64,000 bases of DNA, taken from the NCBI RefSeq assembly GCF_900101505.1, contig NZ_FMZI01000005.1, forward strand, positions 186,001 to 250,000, written 5' to 3'. A program made the position numbers and the translations under genes. Below, in pieces: positions 55,763-64,000 of the stretch; position 1 is the first letter of the stretch, and every line of letters starts with the position of its first letter. The notes beneath the pieces were generated by a model. It was not told the origin of the DNA and made no database searches. It worked only from the letters and a program-made list of their open reading frames with translations. The DNA comes from Antarctobacter albus. Lineage in GTDB: Bacteria > Pseudomonadota > Alphaproteobacteria > Rhodobacterales > Rhodobacteraceae.

Positions 55763-56230
55763 ATGGCAAAGACCGACGACATCACCGCCATGATGAAAGA
55801 AATGATGGGCGCATTCCCCGTCGACACCAAGGCGATGGACGACGCCTTCAAGACCACCGCGACCCTGAGCGAGAAGCTGTCCGGCGTCGCGCTGGAAGCG
55901 GCCAAGAAATCGACCGAACTGTCGGCAACCTGGACCAAAGACACCCTGTCCAAGATGACCGAGATGTCGAAGGCCAAGGCAGAGCCCGCCGACTACGCCA
56001 AGGCAATGACCGACTTCGCCTCGGCACAGGCAGAGATCGCGGCGGAAAACACCGCCGCCTTCGCCGAAATCGCCAAGAAGGTCCAGATGGACACCGTCGA
56101 ACTGCTGATGGCGGCCGGCAAGGATTACTCCGAGGACGCGACCGCGGCGGTCAAGAAGGCCACCGACGAGATGACCGCGACGGCCACCAAGGCGACGACC
56201 ACCGCCAAGAAAGCCGCGCCGGCCAAGTAA
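55763..56230 (+). CDS. phaP: Phasin family protein, copy 2
   Basis: 155 aa from ATG 55763 with AAAGGA upstream. Close paralogue of the preceding phasin (ITAMMKEMMGAFPVDTKAMD, then ELSATWTKDTLSKMTEMSK). The C-terminal K/A tail is longer (TKATTTAKKAAPAK). The duplication includes the operator pair and the terminator. Confidence 0.93.
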   Translation: MAKTDDITAMMKEMMGAFPVDTKAMDDAFKTTATLSEKLSGVALEAAKKSTELSATWTKDTLSKMTEMSKAKAEPADYAKAMTDFASAQAEIAAENTAAFAEIAKKVQMDTVELLMAAGKDYSEDATAAVKKATDEMTATATKATTTAKKAAPAK

Positions 56231-56288
56231 TCCGGTCTAGACCGGACGGAAATTGCGCCTCTCCTCCCAACCTTGGCGCAAGGACCTG

Positions 56289-56317
56289 GGGCAGGATCTT
56301 CGGATCCTGCCCTTTTT
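56289..56317 (+). terminator. Terminator of the second phasin
   Basis: GGGCAGGATC-TTCG-GATCCTGCCC then TTTTT (56313-56317). Almost the same sequence as the terminator at 55555. Confidence 0.93.
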
Positions 56318-56343
56318 CATTTGCTCAATGCACCAACGAAAAA

Positions 56344-56368
56344 GGGCGCGCCCCTCGCGGGCGCGCCC
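56344..56368 (-). terminator. Terminator of the scoAB operon
   Basis: Palindromic arms GGGCGCGCCC at 56344-56353 and 56359-56368; the T-run is on the minus strand (56339-56343 AAAAA in plus). It ends the leftward scoA-scoB transcript and backs onto the phasin terminator. Confidence 0.85.
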
Positions 56369-56392
56369 TTGGGTCCGGAAAGTGTCCCGGGA

Positions 56393-57016
56393 TCAGACGA
56401 TGGTCGCCTCGGTCGCAGCGCGCAGTTCGTCCTCGGTCACGCCCTCGGCGCATTCGACGATCCTGAGGCCGCCCTCGACCACGTCCAGAACGCCCAGGTT
56501 GGTGATGATCCGGTCGACCACGCCCTTGCCCGTCAGCGGCAGCGTGCATTCCTTCAGAAGCTTCGAGTCACCGTGCTTGTTGGTGTGATCCATCACCACC
56601 ACGACCTTCTCGACACCGGCCACGAGGTCCATCGCCCCGCCCATGCCCTTGACCAGCTTGCCCGGGATCATCCAGTTCGCCAGGTCTCCGTTCTCGGCCA
56701 CTTCCATCGCGCCCAGGATCGCCGCCGCGATCTTGCCGCCCCGGATCATGCCAAAGCTCATCGCACTGTCGAAATACGACGTCCGCGCCAGTTCCGTGAT
56801 CGTCTGCTTGCCGGCGTTGATCAGGTCCGGGTCCTCTTCGCCCTCGAAGGGGAAAGGCCCCATGCCCAGCATGCCGTTTTCCGACTGCAGCGTGATGTCC
56901 TTGTCGCCGACGTAGTTGGCGACAAGCGTCGGGATGCCGATCCCGAGGTTCACGTACATGCCGTCTTCGAGTTCCTGCGCCGCGCGCGCGGCCATCTGGT
57001 TGCGATCCCAGGGCAT
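56393..57016 (-). CDS. scoB: 3-oxoacid CoA-transferase subunit B
   Basis: 207 aa. It uses succinyl-CoA to activate acetoacetate. The catalytic glutamate is E46 in TLQSENGMLG; GGAMDLVAG follows. The start overlaps the scoA stop. Together with phaZ/phaC nearby it suggests routing of PHB-derived acetoacetate back to acetoacetyl-CoA. Confidence 0.95.
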   Translation of the reverse strand: MPWDRNQMAARAAQELEDGMYVNLGIGIPTLVANYVGDKDITLQSENGMLGMGPFPFEGEEDPDLINAGKQTITELARTSYFDSAMSFGMIRGGKIAAAILGAMEVAENGDLANWMIPGKLVKGMGGAMDLVAGVEKVVVVMDHTNKHGDSKLLKECTLPLTGKGVVDRIITNLGVLDVVEGGLRIVECAEGVTEDELRAATEATIV

Positions 57017-57720
57017 CAGGCTTCCTCCCGCTTGCGGACGGTCCGCTGTTCGATCCGTTTCTCGTGCTCTCCCTGGATGATCCGGTGCACGTAGATCCCC
57101 GGCAGGTGGATGTGATCCGGATCCAGTGAGCCGCGCGGCACGATTTCCTCGACCTCGGCCACGCAGACCTTACCGCACATGGCCGCCGGCGGGTTGAAGT
57201 TCCGCGCCGTCTTGCGGAACACTAGGTTCCCGGTGTCGTCCGCCTTCCACGCCTTCACGATGGAAAGGTCGGCAAAGATGCCTTCCTCGAGGATGTAGTG
57301 TTCCCCGTTGAAGACCTTGACCTCCTTGCCTTCACCGATCTGCGTGCCGTAGCCGGTCTTGGTGTAGAACCCCGGGATCCCGCAGCCACCGGCCCGCATC
57401 CGCTCGGCCAGGGTGCCCTGGGGGTTGAATTCCAGCTCCAGCTCGCCGGAGAGGTACTGGCGCATGAACTCGGCGTTTTCACCCACGTAAGAGGACATCA
57501 TCTTCTTGATCTGGCGGGTGTCGAGCAATTTGCCCAGACCGAACCCGTCAACGCCCGCGTTGTTCGACGCGACCGTCAGATCCTTGACCCCGCTCTCGAC
57601 GATCGCGTCGATCAGCAGTTCGGGAATGCCACAGAGGCCAAAGCCCCCAGCGGCAATCAGCATGCCGTCTTCTAGAAGACCGTCCAGCGCTTCTGCCGCC
57701 GAACCGTAGACCTTTTTCAT
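57016..57720 (-). CDS. scoA: 3-oxoacid CoA-transferase subunit A
   Basis: 234 aa from ATG 57720 ([20 protein letters not shown]). Conserved [16 protein letters not shown] and [18 protein letters not shown]. Forms the heterodimer with ScoB; the genes overlap by one base. GGGGGAG lies upstream of the ATG. Confidence 0.95.
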   Translation of the reverse strand: MKKVYGSAAEALDGLLEDGMLIAAGGFGLCGIPELLIDAIVESGVKDLTVASNNAGVDGFGLGKLLDTRQIKKMMSSYVGENAEFMRQYLSGELELEFNPQGTLAERMRAGGCGIPGFYTKTGYGTQIGEGKEVKVFNGEHYILEEGIFADLSIVKAWKADDTGNLVFRKTARNFNPPAAMCGKVCVAEVEEIVPRGSLDPDHIHLPGIYVHRIIQGEHEKRIEQRTVRKREEA

Positions 57721-57837
57721 GGGACTCCCCCTGTTCACCTGGATTGGCGCAAGTTGTCGCCGCTCTGCAGCAAAGAGTCAACGCGGGCGGGCCGATGTCG
57801 ACCCGCCCGCGGGATATCGCACCTGACCCAGAGGGTA

Positions 57838-58404
57838 TCAGATCAGGCGCACCTGCGTGCCGATCGGCGTGATCTGGTACAGCTCTGCGATCTTTTCGTT
57901 GTAAAGACCGATGCAGCCATCGGACGACGGTCGCCCGATCTTGCGCGTGTCGTGCGTCCCGTGGATCAGGTAGGCCGGCCAGTCAAAGTACATCGCGTGC
58001 GTGCCCAGGGGATTGTCCGGCGCGCCCCCTTCGACCGGTCGCCAATCCGGAAAGCGTTCCATCTGCGACGCGGTCGGCGTCCAGGAGGGAGCCTCCTTCT
58101 TGCGCACGATCCTGGTGTATCCGCGTTTCGTCAGCTCGTCGGTCTTGGGCACCGAGGTCGGATAGACGCGATAGTCGCTGCCGTCCGCGTTCCAGTAATG
58201 CAGTGCGCGGCTGGCGGTATCGCAAACGATGCAACCCACGCCCAGTTCGTCAAAATGGTCACGCCAGTCCTGGCTCGAAAAGCTCGAGATGTTGCGCCGC
58301 ACGACTGTCGCCTCTTCGCGCACCTCGGCCCGGACCCGGGCCGGCACGACCAGCGCCGCGCCGCCCGCGATCAGCAGGCCACGGCGGGACATTCCCTTGT
58401 TCAT
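57838..58404 (-). CDS. L,D-transpeptidase (YkuD domain), exported
   Basis: 188 aa from ATG 58404. N-terminal signal with twin arginine (MSRRGLLIAGGAALVVPARV). The catalytic motif H148-GTHDTRKIGRPSSDG-C164 is complete, so the enzyme can form L,D cross-links or attach proteins to peptidoglycan. Length is near the minimum for a stand-alone YkuD protein. Confidence 0.9.
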   Translation of the reverse strand: MNKGMSRRGLLIAGGAALVVPARVRAEVREEATVVRRNISSFSSQDWRDHFDELGVGCIVCDTASRALHYWNADGSDYRVYPTSVPKTDELTKRGYTRIVRKKEAPSWTPTASQMERFPDWRPVEGGAPDNPLGTHAMYFDWPAYLIHGTHDTRKIGRPSSDGCIGLYNEKIAELYQITPIGTQVRLI

Positions 58405-58493
58405 GATGCACTCCTTGCCTGTAGTATTCCACGGCAAGCCTTACTCCGCGCCGCGATGCGGCACCAATCACATCCAGTTGACGAAATGTGTTT

Positions 58494-61202
58494 TCAACCC
58501 TCGTCGCCGGCCGCTTTCTTCGTAGCGGTTTTCTTGGCCGTGGCCTTTTTCGCGGTGCTCTTTTTGGCGGCCGGTTTCTTGGCCGCTGCCTTCTTGGGAG
58601 CAGCCTTCTTCTTGCCGCTCTTGGCCGCCTTTTCGTTCACCAGCGCGACCGCGGCCTCCAGCGTGATCTCCTTGGGATCGGCATCCTTGGGCAAAGTCGC
58701 ATTGACCTTCTCCCACTTGACGTAAGGCCCGTAGCGCCCTTCGTAGACGCTCAGCGCGCCGCCGTCCGGATGGTCCCCCAGTTCCCGCAGCGGCTTGGCC
58801 GCCGCGCCACGACCGCGTCCCGGGTTAGCCCGTTTCTCGGCCAGCATTTCCACCGCACGGTTCATGCCGATCTCAAAAACCTCCTGGAATTCCTTGAGGT
58901 TGACGTAGACAGGTTTTTCCTCGTCCGGCTTCTGGTGCATGATGAATGGACCAAAGCGGCCCAGGTTCGATTTGACCACGCCGCCCTCGGGGTGCATCCC
59001 GATTTCTCGCGGCAATGTCAGAAGGGTCAGCGCCTTTTCCAGGGTCATGCCATCCGGCTCCCACCCCGGCAGGAACTGGCCGCGCGCCTTGGGCAGCGAG
59101 GCCCGCGGCGGCTTCTTGTTCTCGGGCGTGGGTTCGCCGCGCTGGACATAGGGCCCAAAGCGCCCGGCCTTCAGCCAGATCTCGTCTCCGCCGTCCTCGC
59201 CAAGCAGGCGCTCCTCGCCCTCGGCGCCTTCACCCGCGATCGGGCGGGTATAGGTGCATTCCGGGTAGTTGCCGCAGCCGACAAAACCGCCGGTGCGCGA
59301 GGTCTTCAGGTGCAACTGCCCCTGCCCGCACTTCGGACAGATGCGCGGATCGCTGCCATCCTCACGCGGCGGATATAGCTGCGGCGCCAAAGCCTCGTCC
59401 AGCACGTCCAGAACCTCGGAAATCCGCAACTCGGAAGTCTCGGCAATCGCGGCACTGAAGTCGCGCCAGAACTTGGCCAGAAGGTCCTTGTAGTCCTCGT
59501 TGCCCGCAGACACGCTGTCCAGCTCATCCTCGAGAGCGGCGGTGAAATCGTACTCGACATAGCGCTTGAAGAAGTTGAGCAGGAAGATCGTGACGATGCG
59601 CCCCTTGTCCTCGGGGATCAGGCGGTTCTGTTCCTTGCGAACGTATTCCCGTTCCTGGATCGTGGTCACGATCGAGGCATAGGTCGACGGGCGACCGATG
59701 CCCAACTCTTCCATCTTCTTGACAAGCGTCGCTTCGGTGTAGCGCGGCGGCGGGTTGGTGAAGCTCTGCGTCGCCAGCGTGGCCCCGTCATTCGACATGA
59801 CGGCGTTGCGCGCATCACCCACCGCCTTTTCGACCGCCTTGGCGTGTTCGCCTTTCAGGGCGTCGGCGTCGAACTTGGCCGCCTCTCCCTGCATGATCTG
59901 CGGCAGCCGCTTGTCGTCATCCTCGACCGGCTCGTCGCGGCCCTCTTCGTAGATCTTGAGGAAGCCGTCGAACAGGACCACCTGACCCGTCGCGCGCAGG
60001 CCCACCTGGCCGTCGTCGCTGCCGATCTCGACCGTGGTCCGTTCCAGCCGTGCCGCTTCCATCTGACAGGCCAGCGTCCGCTTCCAGATCAGGTCGTAAA
60101 GCTTGCGCTGATCGGGTTCGGACAGGCGCAGGCTCTCGGCGTCCTTGGTCATGTCCGTGGGCCGGATGCACTCGTGTGCTTCCTGTGCGTTCTTGGCCTT
60201 GTTCTTGTACATGCGCGGGCTGTCGGGAACGTAATTCGCACCGTAGCGATCCTTGATCGCGTCACGCGCGGCCATGACCGCCTCCGGCGCCATGTCGATG
60301 CCGTCGGTCCGCATGTAGGTGATGTGCCCGGCCTCGTACAGGCGCTGCGCCGCGTTCATCGTCTGGCGTGCGCCCATGCCGAACTTGCGACTGGCCTCCT
60401 GCTGCAGGGTGGAGGTCATGAAAGGCGCAGAGGGGTTCCGCGAGGTCGGCTTGGCTTCGACCGACAATACCTTCAATGCGCGCTTTTCGATGGCACTGAC
60501 GGCCATCTCGGCATCGGTCAGGTTGGCGAGGTCGTAGCGGTCGAGCTTCTTGCCCGCGAGATTGGTCAGCCGGGCCTCGTAGCTCTGACCCCGCGGCGTG
60601 GTCAGCTGCGCCTTCACCTGCCAGTATTCCCGAGGTTTGAAGGCCTCGATCTCCATCTCGCGCTCGACGATCAGGCGCAGGCAAACCGACTGCACCCGAC
60701 CCGCCGAGCGTGCGCCCGGCAGCTTGCGCCAGAGCACCGGCGAGAGGTTGAAGCCCACGAGGTAGTCCAGCGCCCGGCGCGCCAGGTAAGCCTCGACCAG
60801 CGGCGCGTCGATGTCGCGCGGGTTCTTCATCGCCTCGCTGACCGCCTGCTTGGTGATCGCGTTGAAGGTGACGCGTTCGACCTTGGTGGACTTCTTGATG
60901 GAGCGGCGCTTGGTCAGCGCCTCTTTCAGGTGCCAGGAAATCGCCTCCCCCTCGCGGTCGGGGTCGGTGGCGAGGATCAGTTCGTCGTCGGATTTGAGCG
61001 CCTCGGCGATCGCCGCGACGTGTTTGCGCGAATCGTTGGCGATCTCCCATTTCATCGCGAAATCATCATCGGTATCGACCGAACCGTCCTTCGGCGGCAG
61101 GTCACGGACGTGGCCGTAGGACGCCAGAACAGTGTAGTCGGACCCCAGATACTTGTTGATTGTCTTGGCCTTGGCAGGGGATTCGACGACGACGACGGGC
61201 AT
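58494..61202 (-). CDS. topA: DNA topoisomerase I
   Basis: 902 aa type IA topoisomerase. Toprim acidic residues in LATDPDREGEAISWHL; active-site tyrosine Y296 in ITYMRTDGIDM; one four-cysteine zinc ribbon (CPKCGQG...GCGNYPECTY) near 640; and C-terminal repeats of the TOP1 type. The last 45 residues are a Lys/Ala-rich tail (KKAAPKKAAAKKPAAKK), usual for alphaproteobacterial TopA, that binds DNA. It lies near dprA, as often seen. Confidence 0.97.
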   Translation of the reverse strand: MPVVVVESPAKAKTINKYLGSDYTVLASYGHVRDLPPKDGSVDTDDDFAMKWEIANDSRKHVAAIAEALKSDDELILATDPDREGEAISWHLKEALTKRRSIKKSTKVERVTFNAITKQAVSEAMKNPRDIDAPLVEAYLARRALDYLVGFNLSPVLWRKLPGARSAGRVQSVCLRLIVEREMEIEAFKPREYWQVKAQLTTPRGQSYEARLTNLAGKKLDRYDLANLTDAEMAVSAIEKRALKVLSVEAKPTSRNPSAPFMTSTLQQEASRKFGMGARQTMNAAQRLYEAGHITYMRTDGIDMAPEAVMAARDAIKDRYGANYVPDSPRMYKNKAKNAQEAHECIRPTDMTKDAESLRLSEPDQRKLYDLIWKRTLACQMEAARLERTTVEIGSDDGQVGLRATGQVVLFDGFLKIYEEGRDEPVEDDDKRLPQIMQGEAAKFDADALKGEHAKAVEKAVGDARNAVMSNDGATLATQSFTNPPPRYTEATLVKKMEELGIGRPSTYASIVTTIQEREYVRKEQNRLIPEDKGRIVTIFLLNFFKRYVEYDFTAALEDELDSVSAGNEDYKDLLAKFWRDFSAAIAETSELRISEVLDVLDEALAPQLYPPREDGSDPRICPKCGQGQLHLKTSRTGGFVGCGNYPECTYTRPIAGEGAEGEERLLGEDGGDEIWLKAGRFGPYVQRGEPTPENKKPPRASLPKARGQFLPGWEPDGMTLEKALTLLTLPREIGMHPEGGVVKSNLGRFGPFIMHQKPDEEKPVYVNLKEFQEVFEIGMNRAVEMLAEKRANPGRGRGAAAKPLRELGDHPDGGALSVYEGRYGPYVKWEKVNATLPKDADPKEITLEAAVALVNEKAAKSGKKKAAPKKAAAKKPAAKKSTAKKATAKKTATKKAAGDEG

Positions 61203-61389
61203 GGGGTTCTGCTACCTCGTTAAATTTCTTTGGGGCCCTGTGAGGGCCTTGTCTTGAGCCGCGTATGGCGGCGCAAGATGTGGTGCGCAAGGAGGATTTG
61301 TCAATCCGGGGCGCCATGACGCTGGCGATGCCGCTTTCCGCGCCGCTCCGGTTTCGGCTAGGTTCCCCGCATGTAACGGAGCTAGAACA

Positions 61390-61824
61390 ATGACCCGATT
61401 TACCGCTTTTCTGGCCGCCATCTCGTTGGCCGTCACGCCCTTGTCGGCCAGCGCCTGGCAGGAACCCGCACGCGGAACCGCTCTGCGAACCGACCTGATG
61501 GACGCGATCCGGCCGCACGCGGAATGGGTGCTTGGGGCGCCCGTGATCTTCGTCGTCTCGGACCTGCGGGTCAGCGGCGACGTGGGATTTGCCAGCCTGC
61601 ATCCCGTCCGCCCCGGCGGACGCGAGATTACGCGGGACGAGATCCCCGTCCGGCCCGGCTGGGACAATCCCTTTGACTGGGGCGGGCCGGACATCCAGGT
61701 CCTGTACCAGCGGTCCGGATCGACCTGGGTCGCCGTCCAGCACGCCATCGGCGCCACCGATGTCTGGTGGTCGGACCCCACCTTCTGCCCCACCTGGGGG
61801 CCGGTGATCCCGGAGTTCTGCTGA
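61390..61824 (+). CDS. Small secreted protein of unknown function
   Basis: 144 aa. A signal peptide (FLAAISLAVTPLSASA, cleavage about residue 22) and a mature domain with VLGAPVIFVVSDLRVSGDVG, then GPDIQVLYQRSGSTWVAVQH. Two cysteines near the C-terminus (FCPTW, EFC) may pair. No family recognised. It is the only rightward gene between topA and dprA. Confidence 0.7.
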   Translation: MTRFTAFLAAISLAVTPLSASAWQEPARGTALRTDLMDAIRPHAEWVLGAPVIFVVSDLRVSGDVGFASLHPVRPGGREITRDEIPVRPGWDNPFDWGGPDIQVLYQRSGSTWVAVQHAIGATDVWWSDPTFCPTWGPVIPEFC

Positions 61825-61832
61825 TCCCGGGA

Positions 61833-63038
61833 TCAGTGCCGCACCACCAAGGACAGTAATCCGCCCGGCTGGCGCCGGATGCGTCCGTCCAGTTCGAGGT
61901 CGGTGAGCACCGGCGATACCTTGCCGGCGGGTGCGCCCAGATCGCGGATCAACTGGTCTTCGGCCAAGGGCGAAGGACCAAGCCGGTCCAGAATCTGCTG
62001 GTGCAGTGCCGCGGCCTTGCGAAGGGCCGGGTGCCGGTCCTGCGCCCGCTGCGGACGGGACGGTGCCCGCACTACACGTTCCGCACCTTGTGACGAATCC
62101 TGTAGGTCCAGTTCGGGTTGGGCTTTGGCGTTCGGTGTATCCAGCGGAGGCAGCGCCTCGATGATGTCCTCGACGTTGCGCACAAGGCGCGCGCCGTCGC
62201 GGATCAGGATGTTGCAGCCGCTGGCGCGGGCATCCATCGGGTGACCGGGAACCGCCAGCACCTCGCGCCCCTGGTCAAGCGCGGTGCGCGCGGTGATCAG
62301 CGACCCGGACTTGGCCGCCGCTTCGACAACGACGACTCCGCGAGACAGGCCGGAAACGATCCGGTTGCGTGTCGGGAAATGCCGGGCCACGGGCTGCAGG
62401 CCCATCGGCTGTTCGCTCAGCCGGCAGCCACCACTCTGACATATCTCGTCCGCCAGACGCGTATTCTCGGACGGGTAAAGCACATCGACACCACCGGCCA
62501 TGACGGCCACGGTGCCGCTGCGCAGGGCGCCGACATGGGCCACGGTATCGATTCCCCGGGCCAGCCCGGAAACCACCACGAACCCGACTTCTCCCAGTCC
62601 TTCGGCCAGGCGCCGCGCCATGCGCGTACCCAGGGACGAGGCGCTGCGTGCGCCGACCAGGGCAATCATGGGGCGCCGCAACACGGCCCTGTCGCCGATG
62701 CCCCAAAGCAGCGGTGGCGCGTCTGGAAGTTCCGCCAGGTCCGGGGGATACCCCGGCTCGCCACGGCAGAGCAGCCAGGCCCCGGCGCGGTGCCCGGCGG
62801 CCAGTTCCGCCTCAGCCACGCCACGCGGGCAGGCCTCGTACTTCTCGACCCCGGCGGCGCGGGCGACATCCGGCAAGACGTCTATCGCGGCGGCGGCGCT
62901 GCCGTGTTCGTTCATCAATCTCCAGAAAGTCGTCGGCCCCACGCGACGAGAGCGCAAGAGACGGAGCCAATCCACGCGATGATCTTCCGTGGTGGGTGGG
63001 AGTGGGGGGTGAGTGGAAGAGTAGCTTTCGTCGCGCAT
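61833..63038 (-). CDS. dprA: DNA-processing protein DprA (Smf)
   Basis: 401 aa. It loads RecA on incoming single-stranded DNA in transformation. Rossmann-like core: ALVGARSASSLGTRMARRLA, then VVSGLARGIDTVAH, AVMAGGVDVLYP, FPTRNRIVSGLSRGVVVVEA and GREVLAVPGHP. The C-terminal winged helix (LDRLGPSPLAEDQLIRDLG) is present. Confidence 0.96.
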   Translation of the reverse strand: MRDESYSSTHPPLPPTTEDHRVDWLRLLRSRRVGPTTFWRLMNEHGSAAAAIDVLPDVARAAGVEKYEACPRGVAEAELAAGHRAGAWLLCRGEPGYPPDLAELPDAPPLLWGIGDRAVLRRPMIALVGARSASSLGTRMARRLAEGLGEVGFVVVSGLARGIDTVAHVGALRSGTVAVMAGGVDVLYPSENTRLADEICQSGGCRLSEQPMGLQPVARHFPTRNRIVSGLSRGVVVVEAAAKSGSLITARTALDQGREVLAVPGHPMDARASGCNILIRDGARLVRNVEDIIEALPPLDTPNAKAQPELDLQDSSQGAERVVRAPSRPQRAQDRHPALRKAAALHQQILDRLGPSPLAEDQLIRDLGAPAGKVSPVLTDLELDGRIRRQPGGLLSLVVRH

Positions 63039-63171
63039 CCTGACCCCGTCTTCTTGCAGGACCAGTGATAGCGCCAGAGTGGTTAATCATAGGTGAATCG
63101 CGCAGGATCACCCGCAGGATTTCGCGTAATGCACTGTTTTTCCGCAACTCTTGATCTCTGCCCGGCGCCAG

Positions 63172-63657
63172 CTAGGCAAGCCCCTCCGGCTCCGGTGGAG
63201 GGGCAGCGTCACCTGCAGGCCGAAACACGGATGCCATCCAGCGCAACGCGACAAGATGGATCAGGGCAAGGAACGGCCCCAGAATCACCGCCAGAATGCC
63301 GCCGATCAAAGCCGACAGGAGGGTGCCGATCACCAATCCGCCCGCAAGCGCCACGGCCCAGCCGCCCCACCCGTTGACCAAGGCTAGATGGAGGACCACC
63401 GCCCCAGGCAGATGACCCGCCCAGCTGAACAGGGCCGAGAACGCCAGGACGATCCCGATGGCGCCGAAAACACCGGCGATTTCGGAGGAAACCCCCGCCA
63501 GGAGCGAGGCATTCATGCCCAGGATGACCCCGAAGACCACCGTGCCGGTGACGGCGATGCCCACGGCCAATAGATGCACCCAGATACTCAATCCTTCCGC
63601 AAGACCGGGATCGCTGCGGAACGGGTGCCACCAGGGGTCAGGCCTGGGCGCCGCCAA
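63172..63657 (-). CDS. Four-span membrane protein of unknown function
   Basis: 161 aa starting at TTG 63657, overlapping the 3' end of tldD by 20 bp. About four hydrophobic segments, glycine-rich ([20 protein letters not shown], then [20 protein letters not shown]). No domain recognised. The start is uncertain; a start within the first 25 codons is possible. Confidence 0.6.
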   Translation of the reverse strand: MAAPRPDPWWHPFRSDPGLAEGLSIWVHLLAVGIAVTGTVVFGVILGMNASLLAGVSSEIAGVFGAIGIVLAFSALFSWAGHLPGAVVLHLALVNGWGGWAVALAGGLVIGTLLSALIGGILAVILGPFLALIHLVALRWMASVFRPAGDAAPPPEPEGLA

Positions 63658-64000
63658 CCGTAAGCCCCCCGATCATCACGGTCGGCTGTCCCACGCCCAC
63701 CGGCACCCATTGGCCCTGCTTGCCGCAATTGCCCATGCCCGGGTCCAGCTCCATGTCGTTGCCAAGCGCCAGGATACGGTTCAGCGCATTCGCACCGTCA
63801 CCGATCAGCGTCGCGCCCTTGACCGGGGCGCCCACCTTGCCGTTCTTCACGCGGTAGGCCTCGGTACAGGAAAAGACGAACTTGCCATTGGTGATGTCCA
63901 CCTGTCCGCCGCCAAAGCCAACGGCCCAGATGCCATCCTTGAGATCGGCAACGATGTCCGCGGGATCCGAATCGCCGCCCAGCATGTAGGTGTTGGTCAT
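63638..64000 (-). CDS. tldD: Metalloprotease TldD, C-terminal part (5' end off window)
   Basis: 120 codons visible, entering from the right edge; the methionine at 64000 is internal to the gene. C-terminal TldD features: [40 protein letters not shown] and [20 protein letters not shown]. TldD with TldE is a zinc protease processing modified peptides. The catalytic HExxH lies off the window. Confidence 0.93.
   Translation of the reverse strand: MTNTYMLGGDSDPADIVADLKDGIWAVGFGGGQVDITNGKFVFSCTEAYRVKNGKVGAPVKGATLIGDGANALNRILALGNDMELDPGMGNCGKQGQWVPVGVGQPTVMIGGLTVGGAQA

Overview
The window is high-GC alphaproteobacterial DNA, most likely from the Rhodobacteraceae/Roseobacteraceae. The main evidence is the gene order murA - DUF2948 - hisD - UPF0262 - low-molecular-weight phosphatase - infA - maf - RNase G-like - yacG. 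Supporting evidence is a phaZ/phaC/phasin cluster with PhaR-type sites, a Zur/Znu locus, and small family-typical genes (DUF1178, DUF2927). No species name can be read from the sequence alone.

Region 1 (1 to about 14.6 kb) is the early and lysogeny part of a tailed-phage prophage; the structural genes lie off the left edge. Leftward genes run from a Cro-like repressor (7.97 kb) through small regulators, a triple-HTH protein, a Tat-signal protein and an O-like initiator to the terminase small and large subunits. The O-like gene contains iterons and is probably the phage origin. Rightward genes run from a CI-like repressor (8.07 kb) through a lipoprotein, small conserved phage proteins, DUF2303, an HNH protein, DUF4031 and a Xis-like protein to a tyrosine integrase at the right end. 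Five copies of one 14-bp operator-like motif lie in two clusters, between the repressors and at 9.03 kb.

Region 2 (14.7-25.5 kb) starts the chromosomal backbone: a Nudix hydrolase, a permease, the zinc locus (znuB, znuC, zur facing znuA across two Zur-like boxes), a 5-oxoprolinase operon (pxpB-pxpC-pxpA), and a run of aminotransferase, yacG, RNase E/G-like and maf. Region 3 (25.7-32.9 kb) is the leftward infA/hisD/murA group. It is interspersed with a nitrilase, an acetyltransferase, a SnoaL-like protein, a phosphatase and an ArsC-like protein.

Region 4 (33.0-42.8 kb) has tRNA-Thr(GGT), a Kdo transferase (waaA), DUF1178, an SDR, a SnoaL-like protein, lysC, ptsP, and a compact periplasmic redox operon (cytochrome c'-like, multicopper oxidase, class I cytochrome c). 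Region 5 (42.8-51.6 kb) has a highly structured gene-less stretch that may be a small RNA, EcsC-like, GNAT and flavin reductase genes, a lower-GC DUF3592 island, and a xenobiotic acyltransferase. That acyltransferase has a tiny leader ORF and a hairpin burying its ribosome binding site, which is the standout observation here. A SulP transporter, mtnP, DUF2927, LysE and apt follow.

Region 6 (51.7-64 kb) is the polyhydroxybutyrate module: phaZ and phaC divergent, two tandem phasins each behind a pair of PhaR-type sites and each ending in a near-identical terminator, then scoA/scoB for ketone-body activation. An L,D-transpeptidase, topA, a small secreted protein, dprA, a membrane protein and the 3' end of tldD complete the window.
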